Assembly: GCF_023674465.1 (NCBI RefSeq)
Contig: NZ_CP098400.1
Coordinates: 806,001-870,000, forward strand
Reading direction: 5' to 3'
Length of the DNA stretch: 64,000 bases
Source: Xiashengella succiniciproducens
GTDB taxonomy: Bacteria; Bacteroidota; Bacteroidia; Bacteroidales; Marinilabiliaceae
Below, in pieces: positions 10,301 through 18,813 of this stretch. Every line of letters begins with the position of its first letter. Position 1 is the stretch's first letter. The position numbers were made by a program, and so were the translations under genes. The notes under the pieces were generated by a model that did no database searches, was not told the origin of the DNA, and saw only the letters and a list, made by a program, of their open reading frames with translations.

Positions 10301-10338
10301 AAAAAAAGATGCTGAGCCTCGGGGCTCAGCATCTTTTT
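10301..10338. terminator. Bidirectional terminator between ftsZ and the ppiD-like gene
   Basis: A stem AAGATGCTGAGCC with loop TCGG and its exact complement is flanked by an A tract on the left and a T tract on the right, so it can stop transcription from both sides. It separates the convergent ftsZ gene (plus) and the foldase gene (minus). Confidence 0.92.
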
Positions 10339-10372
10339 TATTGAGTTTTACTGATTCCTATTTGTTCGACTA

Positions 10373-12466
10373 TTAATAGAACCTTGCCCTTCTGTCCTTA
10401 ATCTCAGCATCATTGCGCAGAGCTCTGATTAATTGATAGTCAACCGTCATAAGGGTATTTTGTGCAAATTCAGTATTCAGAAGGTCTTCTGACACTTCCA
10501 CAGTTTCTACATTGTTAACCTTCAGAACATATACACCATTATTACCCTTAACTGGTTTTGATATTTGTCCGGCAGGAGTATTTACAGCAGCAGATACAAG
10601 AGCTGGTTCAACACCTGCACCAGGAACCTGGATATCTGAGAAGCTTAGTCCATTGACAGTTTCAACTTCTGTATTGTAATCAGCGGCAATGGTTTCAAAG
10701 CTGGCACCAGAAGCCAGTTTAGCTTCGATTTGAGCAGCCAGTAATTCAGCTTTCTTTTGTTGTTTCAGATATGCTGTAATTTGCGGGCTAACTTCATTAA
10801 CAGAGGCATAACCTTCTTCTGCAGCGTTAACCAGGTTGGCAATCACAAATTGATCATCAAATTCGAAAACTGGTGACATTGAGCCAACATTGGTTTCAAA
10901 TGCCCATCTTACGAGTTCCCTGGCAGAAGTGAAACCTCCGACATAATTGTCATTTTCCCTGATTGAGCGTCCATAACGTTTTACGAGCTTACCTTCTTCG
11001 ATAGCCTGGTTGAACTTCTCCGGGGTATTGTTGTCAGCAGCAAACCTTGCAGCCTGTCTATATACATCCTGATATGTTTCGGAGCTATAGTGAATTTCAC
11101 GAACAAGGGTTGCCAGATTATACTTTGGTGTTGCAGGACCTTGTTGCTGAATGTTGATTATATGTATTCCATATTGGGTTTGAGTTTTAACCAGATCACC
11201 CGTTTTGCCTTTGAATACAGCATCATTGAATTCAGGAACCATCATACCTTCGGTAAACCATCCAAGATCACCGCCGTTGATAGCAGAACCTGGATCCTGA
11301 GAATATCTGCGAGCCAGGTCAGCAAAATCAGCACCTTTCCTGATCAGATCCATAAGGCTGTCTGCCAAAGCGTTTGTGGCATCCAGTGTAGTTTCACGAA
11401 TCAGAATGTGACGTGCTCTTGCTGAGTCAGGCATATTGTTGATTGCAACGAGGCGACTTGCCTTGTAAGCGTTGTCTTCGAAGTAGGGACCAAACACATC
11501 ACCTACTTTTGCAGACAGGATGAAATCCTGGACCTGAGAGCTGAATTCTGCAAGGCGTTGGTTACGGCCAATATATTGAATGTCAGAATTGAGGTTTACA
11601 AATTGAATTGGATCAACTTCAGGAGATGAGAAGTCACCAATAAGCTTGTTTACCCATTCCAGAGCAGCAGTTCTGTCTGCATCTGTTGGTTCAATTGCAA
11701 AAGTGATGTACTCGATGTCACGTGTAGCTTCACGCTTGAAATACTTTTTGTTCTTATTGTAGTAATCCTTTACTTCCTTTTCTGAAACGGTAATCAGTGA
11801 GTCGGCAACAGTAGAAAGGCGTACTCCTACGAAATCGAAATCCACACTCTTGCTTCTGGCGGCAATTTCCTGATTTTTGAGGGCAGTTGGCATATACATA
11901 CCCTTCTTGAGCAGGTTGCCATATTTGATAAAGAGCTTTTCATTAATCAGTTGTTCCTCCATTACCATCCAGTAGAAATATGCTGTAGGATCTACGTTCT
12001 TGTTTTGCAGGAAGCTCATTACCCTTTGTGGATCGAAAATCCCGGTGCCGGGGTCAGCAAACAATGGATGTTGATATATTGCAGGGTGGATGTTACGTCC
12101 TGTGACCATATCTAGAACTTCTTCGGAAGTAACTGCAATTCCTAGTTGTTCATAGCGTTCTTCAAGAAGAGCCTGACTGATGAACATTTCTTTGATCTGT
12201 TCCCTAAGACTGTAGGTCTCTTCTTCGGTCAGACCAGTTGCACCGGTATTCAGCTTATTGAACTCTTCCATTTCGGAAATCTTGTTCTGAAACTCATTTA
12301 TACCAATAGATTTACCGTTGATGTTGAGAACCTCAGTCTGATTTCCGGAAAATATAGAAGGACCTGAACTCATAAGGTCCGTCAAAATAAAGGCAGCCAG
12401 GGCCAGTCCTATAAAGATCGCTACAAATACTCCTCCTTTGCTGCGAATTTTCTCTAAAGTTGCCAT
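10373..12466 (-). CDS. PpiD/SurA-type membrane-anchored peptidyl-prolyl isomerase
   Basis: A foldase assisting proteins that emerge into the periplasm. The 697-residue protein has a cytoplasmic start MATLEKIRSKGG, one transmembrane helix (about 11-33), an N-terminal SurA-like helical region, and a PpiC-type parvulin domain recognised by ARHILIRET near 345, GGDLGWFTEGMMVPEF near 395 and YGIHIINIQ near 430. A second, degenerate parvulin-like region may follow, with the C-terminal part showing NNGVYVLKVNNVE. This arrangement is typical of Bacteroidota PpiD proteins of about 700 residues. It is the last gene of a minus-strand run from coaX, 108 bases after the gldE-like gene. Confidence 0.88.
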   Translation of the reverse strand: MATLEKIRSKGGVFVAIFIGLALAAFILTDLMSSGPSIFSGNQTEVLNINGKSIGINEFQNKISEMEEFNKLNTGATGLTEEETYSLREQIKEMFISQALLEERYEQLGIAVTSEEVLDMVTGRNIHPAIYQHPLFADPGTGIFDPQRVMSFLQNKNVDPTAYFYWMVMEEQLINEKLFIKYGNLLKKGMYMPTALKNQEIAARSKSVDFDFVGVRLSTVADSLITVSEKEVKDYYNKNKKYFKREATRDIEYITFAIEPTDADRTAALEWVNKLIGDFSSPEVDPIQFVNLNSDIQYIGRNQRLAEFSSQVQDFILSAKVGDVFGPYFEDNAYKASRLVAINNMPDSARARHILIRETTLDATNALADSLMDLIRKGADFADLARRYSQDPGSAINGGDLGWFTEGMMVPEFNDAVFKGKTGDLVKTQTQYGIHIINIQQQGPATPKYNLATLVREIHYSSETYQDVYRQAARFAADNNTPEKFNQAIEEGKLVKRYGRSIRENDNYVGGFTSARELVRWAFETNVGSMSPVFEFDDQFVIANLVNAAEEGYASVNEVSPQITAYLKQQKKAELLAAQIEAKLASGASFETIAADYNTEVETVNGLSFSDIQVPGAGVEPALVSAAVNTPAGQISKPVKGNNGVYVLKVNNVETVEVSEDLLNTEFAQNTLMTVDYQLIRALRNDAEIKDRRARFY

Positions 12467-12574
12467 TAGAAATAAATATTAGATTTTAGCTTTTCAAAAC
12501 GGCTACGAATATACGAAAAAATGTATAAGTACATTCTAAAACCGTAATCTGTTTCTTTATGTTATTTGGCAATA

Positions 12575-13831
12575 TTATACAGGAAGTATGGTGATCTGTA
12601 CCAGATCAATCCTCGACTTGGAGGCTTCCAGAATCTTAATTGAGATATTGTCAATAATGATCTCTTCACCTACTCCGGGGATGGATTCACTATGTGATAG
12701 AATAAGGCCGGCAATGGTTTCGTAATCGTCTGATACAGGTAGGTTGAGGTTGTATTTCTCATTGAGATAATCGATCTCGGCACGGGCCGAAAACTTGTAT
12801 GTATTGTCGAATATCTTAACCTCTGTAAGGTCTGAGACATCGTGCTCATCATTGATTTCCCCGAAGATCTCTTCCAGGATATCTTCAAGGGTTACAATTC
12901 CTGAGGTGCCACCAAACTCATCCACCACAAGTGCAATGCTCTTGTGTTCCTTGGTGAAGATTTCAAGCAGTTTGTTGGCTGTCATAGATTCCGGCACTAC
13001 GGAGATAGGTGTAATTACGCTCTGTACGGAGTCAGGATTGTTAAAGAGGGCAGAAAGGTGAACATAACCAACTATATTGTCAATAGTTTCTCTGTACACC
13101 AGAATCTTGGAGAAACCTGTCTCGATAAACATCTTTCTCAGCGTCTCAATATCATCACTTATCTCGACAGCTTCAAGGTCTGTACGTGGCACATAGCACT
13201 CCCTGATTTTTATACTTGAGAAATCAAGTGCATTCCTGAAGAACTTAACTTCTTCTGGTTCCGGTTCAGGTTTCTCCTCGTTGCCGGATGAGTCAATCAG
13301 AAGGTGGTCCAGACTAATTCTCTCAGGGACGGGAACCGGTCCGTTATTGCCATTCTTCCTGATCTTACGGTATAGAAAGTCAGTAAATCCGGAAAGAGGT
13401 TTTGCAATCGGATATAGGATTGCATAGATTCCAAGAAGAGGAACTGAAATTATATTGAGAGAGCGGGAAGGGTTCAATCTAAAAATAAGTTTGGGCAACA
13501 CCCTGGAAAACAGCATGAACACCAAGGTGGCCAGCAGTACCTGTATTATTGCAACAAGCAGGAGGGAGTCGGTAAGGTGAATAAGTTCCGGACCAGTATA
13601 AAATACCAAGCTAATCGTAAATGTGGCAAGGGCAATCACATTACCAGCAAAGACAGTAGTTACAAAAAGGTGTCGATTGTTATAAAAGATATCGGTAACC
13701 TTGCTGTATGACGGATACTTCTGTCTGTTGAGTTCTATCATCAGCTTATTGGATGCAAGCAGGGCCATCTCACTCCCCGAAAGGATTGAACTTATAAGAA
13801 GTGCGACAAGCATTACGGCAATATGACTCAT
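12575..13831 (-). CDS. gldE: CNNM/CBS-domain transporter-like protein, GldE type
   Basis: The 418-residue protein has an N-terminal CNNM (DUF21) domain with four hydrophobic helices (about 1-150), a CBS pair (about 205-325) with the signatures YVPRTDLEAV and LVVDEFGGTSGIVTLEDILEEIFGEI, and a C-terminal CorC_HlyC domain with DDYETIAGLILSHSESIPGVGEEI. This is the CorC/hemolysin-C architecture. In Bacteroidota the form next to lptC and a PpiD gene is called GldE, linked to gliding motility through the GldD partner, but GldD is not visible here. Ion transport (Mg or Co) is an alternative role. The gldE name is an inference from context and architecture. Confidence 0.75.
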   Translation of the reverse strand: MSHIAVMLVALLISSILSGSEMALLASNKLMIELNRQKYPSYSKVTDIFYNNRHLFVTTVFAGNVIALATFTISLVFYTGPELIHLTDSLLLVAIIQVLLATLVFMLFSRVLPKLIFRLNPSRSLNIISVPLLGIYAILYPIAKPLSGFTDFLYRKIRKNGNNGPVPVPERISLDHLLIDSSGNEEKPEPEPEEVKFFRNALDFSSIKIRECYVPRTDLEAVEISDDIETLRKMFIETGFSKILVYRETIDNIVGYVHLSALFNNPDSVQSVITPISVVPESMTANKLLEIFTKEHKSIALVVDEFGGTSGIVTLEDILEEIFGEINDEHDVSDLTEVKIFDNTYKFSARAEIDYLNEKYNLNLPVSDDYETIAGLILSHSESIPGVGEEIIIDNISIKILEASKSRIDLVQITILPV

Positions 13832-13915
13832 AAATCCGGATTATTGTCAGGATAAATATACAGATTTTTCGATGTCTTTGGATGTTGTATCACCTCCTGT
13901 AGTGAATGATGTGCA

Positions 13916-14533
13916 TTAGTTGCCGGAAGAACTGCCTGATTCTAAGGCATCTTCGTCTATATGCAGTATGCCACTGATGTTAAGTATTTTGTAGTTTTCA
14001 AGTCTGTCGTCGGACTCAAACCCACGACCTGTGATAATCTCACTATCTGTGCTGATCTTGATAAACTGATCTGAATAGACCTTTTTGTTTCGGGTGTCCC
14101 AAAACATTAGTTCGGTGTTGATTACATCACCATTGGTATTGACTGCCTCAACATCCTTACGTAGTTCCCAGAGTTCTTCATTCTGGTGATAAATAGCATA
14201 GTTGCATCTCACCTGAGCCTCAATTTCCTCATTTACATTGTAAACATAGAGGTGCAGACCATTGGGGAAATCTACAATTGGTTCGCTGCGCTGATCATAC
14301 TGAGCCATCTCAGGAGTAATGAAACGATACTTTACACGACCTGAGTCACTAACTATGGAAGTAAGATCTTTAAGTATCAGACTTGGAAGTTCCTCCTTAT
14401 TTGTAAGCTCCTTGATTTCCTCAGCCTTATTGGGCTTACATGAGAAAAAAGCAGCGGCAAGCAGTATGGTAATACTGCCTGCCGTTGTTTTAAAAAGCCT
14501 AATGTTTATGTGTTTATGTTTCAACCGAAACAC
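13916..14533 (-). CDS. lptC: LPS export ABC transporter periplasmic protein LptC
   Basis: LptC passes lipopolysaccharide from the LptBFG transporter to the LptA bridge. The 205-residue protein has a basic N-terminus, a hydrophobic signal or anchor segment ending in AAAFFSC, which looks like a lipobox with Cys at about 32, then a beta-rich domain with SGRVKYRFITPEMAQYD and WDTRNKKVYSDQFIKIST, matching the Bacteroidota LptC pattern; TDSEIITGRGFESDD is the usual late motif. The only start that keeps the signal is a GTG. It begins 8 bases after the TPR gene and lies 84 bases upstream of the gldE-like gene. Confidence 0.88.
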   Translation of the reverse strand: MFRLKHKHINIRLFKTTAGSITILLAAAFFSCKPNKAEEIKELTNKEELPSLILKDLTSIVSDSGRVKYRFITPEMAQYDQRSEPIVDFPNGLHLYVYNVNEEIEAQVRCNYAIYHQNEELWELRKDVEAVNTNGDVINTELMFWDTRNKKVYSDQFIKISTDSEIITGRGFESDDRLENYKILNISGILHIDEDALESGSSSGN

Positions 14534-14541
14534 CGTTTTAT

Positions 14542-15900
14542 CTATTTTCTAGCTCTTACAGTTGTTCTTTCGTTGATCCATCCTCCAACTTCATAGGTTT
14601 GGCCTTCTTCAAGGTTTTCGAAGAATACTTCGTTAATTGGAGGGAAGTGAGCAGAATAAGTTCTGATGGCTTCATTGGCAGCATCAGCTATACTTGGGTC
14701 AACAGACTTAGCCTTCATAAACTTGTCAACAGCAGCCCAGTAAGCTGATTTCTTTTCAACTTCAGTACTACCGATTGAGTTGGCTGACAGTGCATAGGCC
14801 TGGCCGATAAGCATGTATGGCATACCCCATTCCGGACGAGCTTCTATAGCCCTTAGAGCAAAGCTTCTTGCTTGAACAAATCTTTCATTGGACAGGTGAA
14901 TCATACCGATTTGGTACAGATAATCAGCCTTTTGCTTGTTGTCATCAGCCAGTTCAACAGCCTCATTTAAGAATTTCAAAGCCTTTGTTACATCATCAGC
15001 TTTCAGGTACATTCTAGCAAGACCATAAGCAGATGCACTTGATGGCTCAATGTTGTGCTGATATTCGGATACCTTGTAAAGAAGGGCGTCATCACAGGAA
15101 GCTCTTACAAGCATTTGGCTAACTCGTTTAAGCCATGCAAGGTCAAATTTGTTGTCTTCCAGTTGTGGTTGATAAATCTTTACGATAACATCGCAGGTAG
15201 CAACACCACTCTTTGCAAAAAGGGCTTCAACACCACCCTTTACTTGATCGTAAATTTCAAGTTGAGCAGCAGACTTTGCTTTATCCTTAAGGTTTGCATC
15301 AAGATATTCACTTAATGTTGAGTAAATGTCAATTACAGTTTCTGCATTGATTTTACCCATTTCATACATATTGACAGCTGTACTCATGTAAGTTGCCAGG
15401 TATGCAGGTTGCGATGCCTGTTTCAGACCGGTAACAGACTCCTTCAGCAGTTGATAAGCTTCTTCAACTATGGCAGCGTTATCACGCTTGTAGTTAAGCA
15501 TATCTATAGCCTTTGCGCCTTTGATGGCAGCAGCAGGGTTACGTGGGTGGTCACCGAAGAATTGGATTCTTTGGTCATGAACCTTCATCAGATATTGATA
15601 AAGCTCTTCAAATTTAGCTGCATCACGGTTCTTGGCAATCTTGTCCTTGAGCATTACTATACCGTCGATATAGATATTAACAGTAGCAGCCGGACATTCA
15701 TTGAACGCTATTTCCCATGCTGGGAATGCTGTTTCGTAGTTCTTGTTCTTAAAATCTTCGTTGTAAAGTGATAAATTCGTGACACAGCGAATACTATCCT
15801 CTCCAATTCCATACTTGGTTTTGGAATCCCTACCGGTTTGTGCGTGTGCACAAGCCATGGACACGAATAATCCGATAATAAATAATTTAAAAACTCTCAT
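14542..15900 (-). CDS. Secreted tetratricopeptide-repeat protein
   Basis: The 452-residue protein has a clear signal peptide (MRVFKLFIIGLFVSMACAHAQTG), then helical repeats throughout. Recognisable TPR units lie near residues 295-370, for example AYGLARMYLKADDVTKALKF and ADYLYQIGMIHLSNERFVQA. It probably acts as a periplasmic scaffold. The position between an outer-membrane barrel gene and lptC suggests an envelope role, but the partner cannot be read from sequence. The first half lacks clean TPR spacing yet keeps helical periodicity. The exact function is unknown. Confidence 0.8.
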   Translation of the reverse strand: MRVFKLFIIGLFVSMACAHAQTGRDSKTKYGIGEDSIRCVTNLSLYNEDFKNKNYETAFPAWEIAFNECPAATVNIYIDGIVMLKDKIAKNRDAAKFEELYQYLMKVHDQRIQFFGDHPRNPAAAIKGAKAIDMLNYKRDNAAIVEEAYQLLKESVTGLKQASQPAYLATYMSTAVNMYEMGKINAETVIDIYSTLSEYLDANLKDKAKSAAQLEIYDQVKGGVEALFAKSGVATCDVIVKIYQPQLEDNKFDLAWLKRVSQMLVRASCDDALLYKVSEYQHNIEPSSASAYGLARMYLKADDVTKALKFLNEAVELADDNKQKADYLYQIGMIHLSNERFVQARSFALRAIEARPEWGMPYMLIGQAYALSANSIGSTEVEKKSAYWAAVDKFMKAKSVDPSIADAANEAIRTYSAHFPPINEVFFENLEEGQTYEVGGWINERTTVRARK

Positions 15901-15977
15901 CTCAACTTGTTTTTATGGTTATTACACCTCAGATAACTTTCTTTTTACTTATATAGTGATATAAATGTTCCATTATA

Positions 15978-17267
15978 TTAATCAAACTGTCGTTTGAAGA
16001 ACCAGGATTCATGCATAGTGAAACTAAGACTAAGTCTGTTGACTCTTTCTTTAAGCTGGCTACTGTTGCCTGTACCCAGTGCAGTGAATTCATAACCTAT
16101 GTTGACCGTTGTCTTGGTTCTTCCCAGCGGAAGACCTAGTCCAAAACTTATGCCATAACCTTTGACCTGTTGTCCATCAAGCTTAATATAGTTCTCTCTG
16201 TAGTTGATTCCAGCCCTATATCTGACTATTTCATAATACTTTCTGGGTGACCTGTAATTGGGGATATATTCAGCACCCAGGCCCACAAATGTAACATTTG
16301 CAGTTTCAGTATTCTCATCAGGGAATTTTGATTCGGCCCAGTTTTCAAAGCTCGCATCTGCAGCAAGTGTCAGCTTGTCAACAATGTTGTATGAAGCACC
16401 AATACCTACTTTCATCGGGAGTTGAAATGCACTCTTTGTCCATTCGTTTTCCTTAAAAACTAAGGTATCAGGGTTAACAAAAAGTCCATCATCGGATGCA
16501 AAACTAAAGCCGCGTGCTATAAAAAGAGAGGACTCACCCTTAACATTTGTTTCAGGTCTGAAAACTGCACCAAAGACAAGAGATCTTTCTTCATCAATTT
16601 TTTTGGTGTATTGAGCTCCAAAATCCAGAATTAAATCGGCCAGATGATGTTTGGTTCTTATACCATACAAATACGAGTTGTCGTCATCGGCAAACTCATG
16701 GATGGCAGTGTGGTTAAGTTCGCCAAACCATATGTTGGCGTTAAGGCCAACAGACAGGTTTGGCATAATATTATATGCAATACCTCCGTACAGGTTGGAA
16801 ATATTTCCACTTCCCTCCATGTGCATTACTGAGGACTCACCATTTGTTACCTGTTTTGATTCGAAAAGGTATCCAGCATTGGAAGCAGGTTTAAGACCGA
16901 TAATCATACCACCTCTTTTCCCAAGAGAAAAACCCATTGCGAAATAGTCGAAGTTGACATCGGAGAATCTTTGTGAACCATTGCTGGTCTTGAAATTCTG
17001 TATCTTGGTCTCTAATCCTGTATCAAACAAGAATGCAAGAGAATCGCCAGCCGAATACGTGGCAGGGTTCATAGAATTGAGGTAAAGAGGACTTCTGACA
17101 CCAATACCGGTACCGCCCATAGCGTTATTTCGCCCAAATCCCTGATAATTCAGTTCACCGAGGCCATAACGGGAAAAAGGTGATGCCGTTCTTTTTTGTG
17201 AATACGTAACACTAACGGATGAAAGCATTACCAATCCTGCAATCAGGAATTTAAGTGTCTTATGCAT
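15978..17267 (-). CDS. Outer-membrane beta-barrel protein (FadL/OMPP1-like)
   Basis: A protein of about 429 residues with a signal peptide (MHKTLKFLIAGLVMLSSVSVTYSQ) and alternating hydrophobic/polar strands ending in an aromatic residue (WFFKRQF), as outer-membrane barrels do. The motif SPFSRYGLGELNYQGFGRNNAMGGTGIGVRS near the N-terminus is typical of Bacteroidota proteins related to the FadL/OMPP1 family. The longest frame starts 27 bases upstream, but MHKTLKF is preferred because it puts the basic residue directly before the signal helix. The chosen start overlaps the last 8 bases of coaX. The transported substrate is unknown. Confidence 0.72.
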   Translation of the reverse strand: MHKTLKFLIAGLVMLSSVSVTYSQKRTASPFSRYGLGELNYQGFGRNNAMGGTGIGVRSPLYLNSMNPATYSAGDSLAFLFDTGLETKIQNFKTSNGSQRFSDVNFDYFAMGFSLGKRGGMIIGLKPASNAGYLFESKQVTNGESSVMHMEGSGNISNLYGGIAYNIMPNLSVGLNANIWFGELNHTAIHEFADDDNSYLYGIRTKHHLADLILDFGAQYTKKIDEERSLVFGAVFRPETNVKGESSLFIARGFSFASDDGLFVNPDTLVFKENEWTKSAFQLPMKVGIGASYNIVDKLTLAADASFENWAESKFPDENTETANVTFVGLGAEYIPNYRSPRKYYEIVRYRAGINYRENYIKLDGQQVKGYGISFGLGLPLGRTKTTVNIGYEFTALGTGNSSQLKERVNRLSLSFTMHESWFFKRQFD

Positions 17268-17979
17268 TATATTCCAGTATTCGGTTAAGTCCAAACAATA
17301 CTAAATTTTGATTTGCAAAGATGGGTTTTTTTAGCTTTCCTGCAAAAAAATCTGAGTCTCCACCTGTTATGAAACAGTCTGTGATACCCCATTCTTGCTC
17401 TACCATCCTGCGATAACCTTCCATCTCAAAAACTATTCCATTTATTACGCCGGAGGCTATAGCCTGGTGTGTAGTCTTACCAATAAGATCTCTGAAGTCA
17501 TCGCTGGAAACCAGCGGAAGCCTTCCGGTAAAGGCGTTGAGGGCCTTGAAGCGCATCATCATACCGGGAGAAATATTTCCACCTATATATATATTACCGT
17601 CGATAACTACATCATAGGTGATAGCAGTACCAGCGTCAATTGCAAGTACTGATCTCCCCGGACACAGGTAAGTCACTCCGGCTGCAAGAGCTATTCGGTC
17701 TCTGCCCAGGGTCTCAGGTGTCTCATACTCATTGATGAAAGGGAGAGGAGTATTGCTGTCAAGAATAATGGTCTGCGCTATTCTGTCAAGTATCAGAGAG
17801 TGGTCATCATCAGATGTAACTGATGAAATAATGGCTAATTCAGGGCTAAATTGCTCTATTACAGAAACCAGTTTTCTTTGGTCACTATGAGAAGTTGAAT
17901 CAACGGCAATAAGCTTCTCTTGGTCAAAAATTCCATACTTAATGGAACTGTTCCCTTTGTCAATTACTAACTTAACCAT
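17260..17979 (-). CDS. coaX: Type III pantothenate kinase
   Basis: CoaX phosphorylates pantothenate in the first step of coenzyme A synthesis and belongs to the ASKHA fold. The 239-residue protein has the N-terminal phosphate loop VIDKGNSSIKYGIF (S replaces the more common T of the DxGNT motif), ETPETLGRDRIALAAG near 90, the second core motif LAIDAGTAITYDVV near 118, GGNISPGMMMRFKAL near 135, and the adenosine-side motif CFITGGDSDFF near 205. It heads the minus-strand envelope operon and overlaps the next gene by 8 bases. Confidence 0.95.
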   Translation of the reverse strand: MVKLVIDKGNSSIKYGIFDQEKLIAVDSTSHSDQRKLVSVIEQFSPELAIISSVTSDDDHSLILDRIAQTIILDSNTPLPFINEYETPETLGRDRIALAAGVTYLCPGRSVLAIDAGTAITYDVVIDGNIYIGGNISPGMMMRFKALNAFTGRLPLVSSDDFRDLIGKTTHQAIASGVINGIVFEMEGYRRMVEQEWGITDCFITGGDSDFFAGKLKKPIFANQNLVLFGLNRILEYNA

Positions 17980-18063
17980 TATTTTGCAGCTTCCGAGATA
18001 AAATAGCTTGCCAAATTTAGTGTTAAGTATTTAATATTTCTACTCATTTTTAACAAATCCGGT

Positions 18064-18813
18064 ATGCGCAAAGTTCTAATAGTTGAAGACGACAAATTTC
18101 TTGCTGCAATATTTGCATTGTTTATAAAAGACATGGGTTTTGAAGTTGTTGGTCGTTGCAGGAGTGGTGTGGAAGCTGTTGAACTTTGCAATTCTCTCGA
18201 ACCAAATGTAGTTCTGATGGATATTCACCTTGAAGGTGAGATGGATGGAATACAGGCTGCAGAGAAGATTCAGAGGGAACTAGAGATACCGGTTATTTTT
18301 ATCTCGAGCGATACCAGCTCATCAGTTGTAGAAAGGGCTATTATCTCCAATTCTTACGGTTATCTTGTCAAACCGGTGCAGCGCAAGGAGCTGGAGATTT
18401 CTATCGAACTGGCTTACTACAAGCATAAAGCCGTTATAGACCAGAAGCGCAAGGAAGAAGGCTTCCGCAAATTTATCTCTGATGCTCCTGTACCTATTGT
18501 GATAATTCAGGATGGTAAGATACTTTACCTCAACAATGAAGCGCTTGACTTTTTCCATACTCACTATATTGAGGACATGATGGGCTTGCCCTTCCTTGAT
18601 TTTGTAGAGCCCGACCACAGAGACCGTTTTGAAAGCTTTATTGCGCCTGATGCACAAAATGGCAAACTGCCGGGCAGATGCCTTGTCAATATGAAAGGTC
18701 TGCACGGCGGTACTATCGAAACTGATATTAAAGGCTCATGGATCTGCTTTAATGGGAAAGATGCCCTTCAACTGTTTCTGAATGATTCGTTTCAGCCTCA
18801 AGCGCACGAATAA
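18064..18813 (+). CDS. Orphan response regulator with PAS domain
   Basis: The 249-residue protein has a receiver domain (about 1-118) with acidic pocket EDD at 8-10, phosphoacceptor D53 in VVLMDIHLEG, SSD near 81-83, and K103 in GYLVKPV. A short linker leads to a PAS domain (about 140-245) with IVIIQDGKILYLNNEALDFF and LPFLDFVEPDHRDRF. No DNA-binding, GGDEF or kinase output follows, so it probably works by protein-protein contact or passes phosphate on. No histidine kinase is adjacent. Its last 65 bases overlap the 3' end of mfd on the opposite strand. Confidence 0.88.
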   Translation: MRKVLIVEDDKFLAAIFALFIKDMGFEVVGRCRSGVEAVELCNSLEPNVVLMDIHLEGEMDGIQAAEKIQRELEIPVIFISSDTSSSVVERAIISNSYGYLVKPVQRKELEISIELAYYKHKAVIDQKRKEEGFRKFISDAPVPIVIIQDGKILYLNNEALDFFHTHYIEDMMGLPFLDFVEPDHRDRFESFIAPDAQNGKLPGRCLVNMKGLHGGTIETDIKGSWICFNGKDALQLFLNDSFQPQAHE

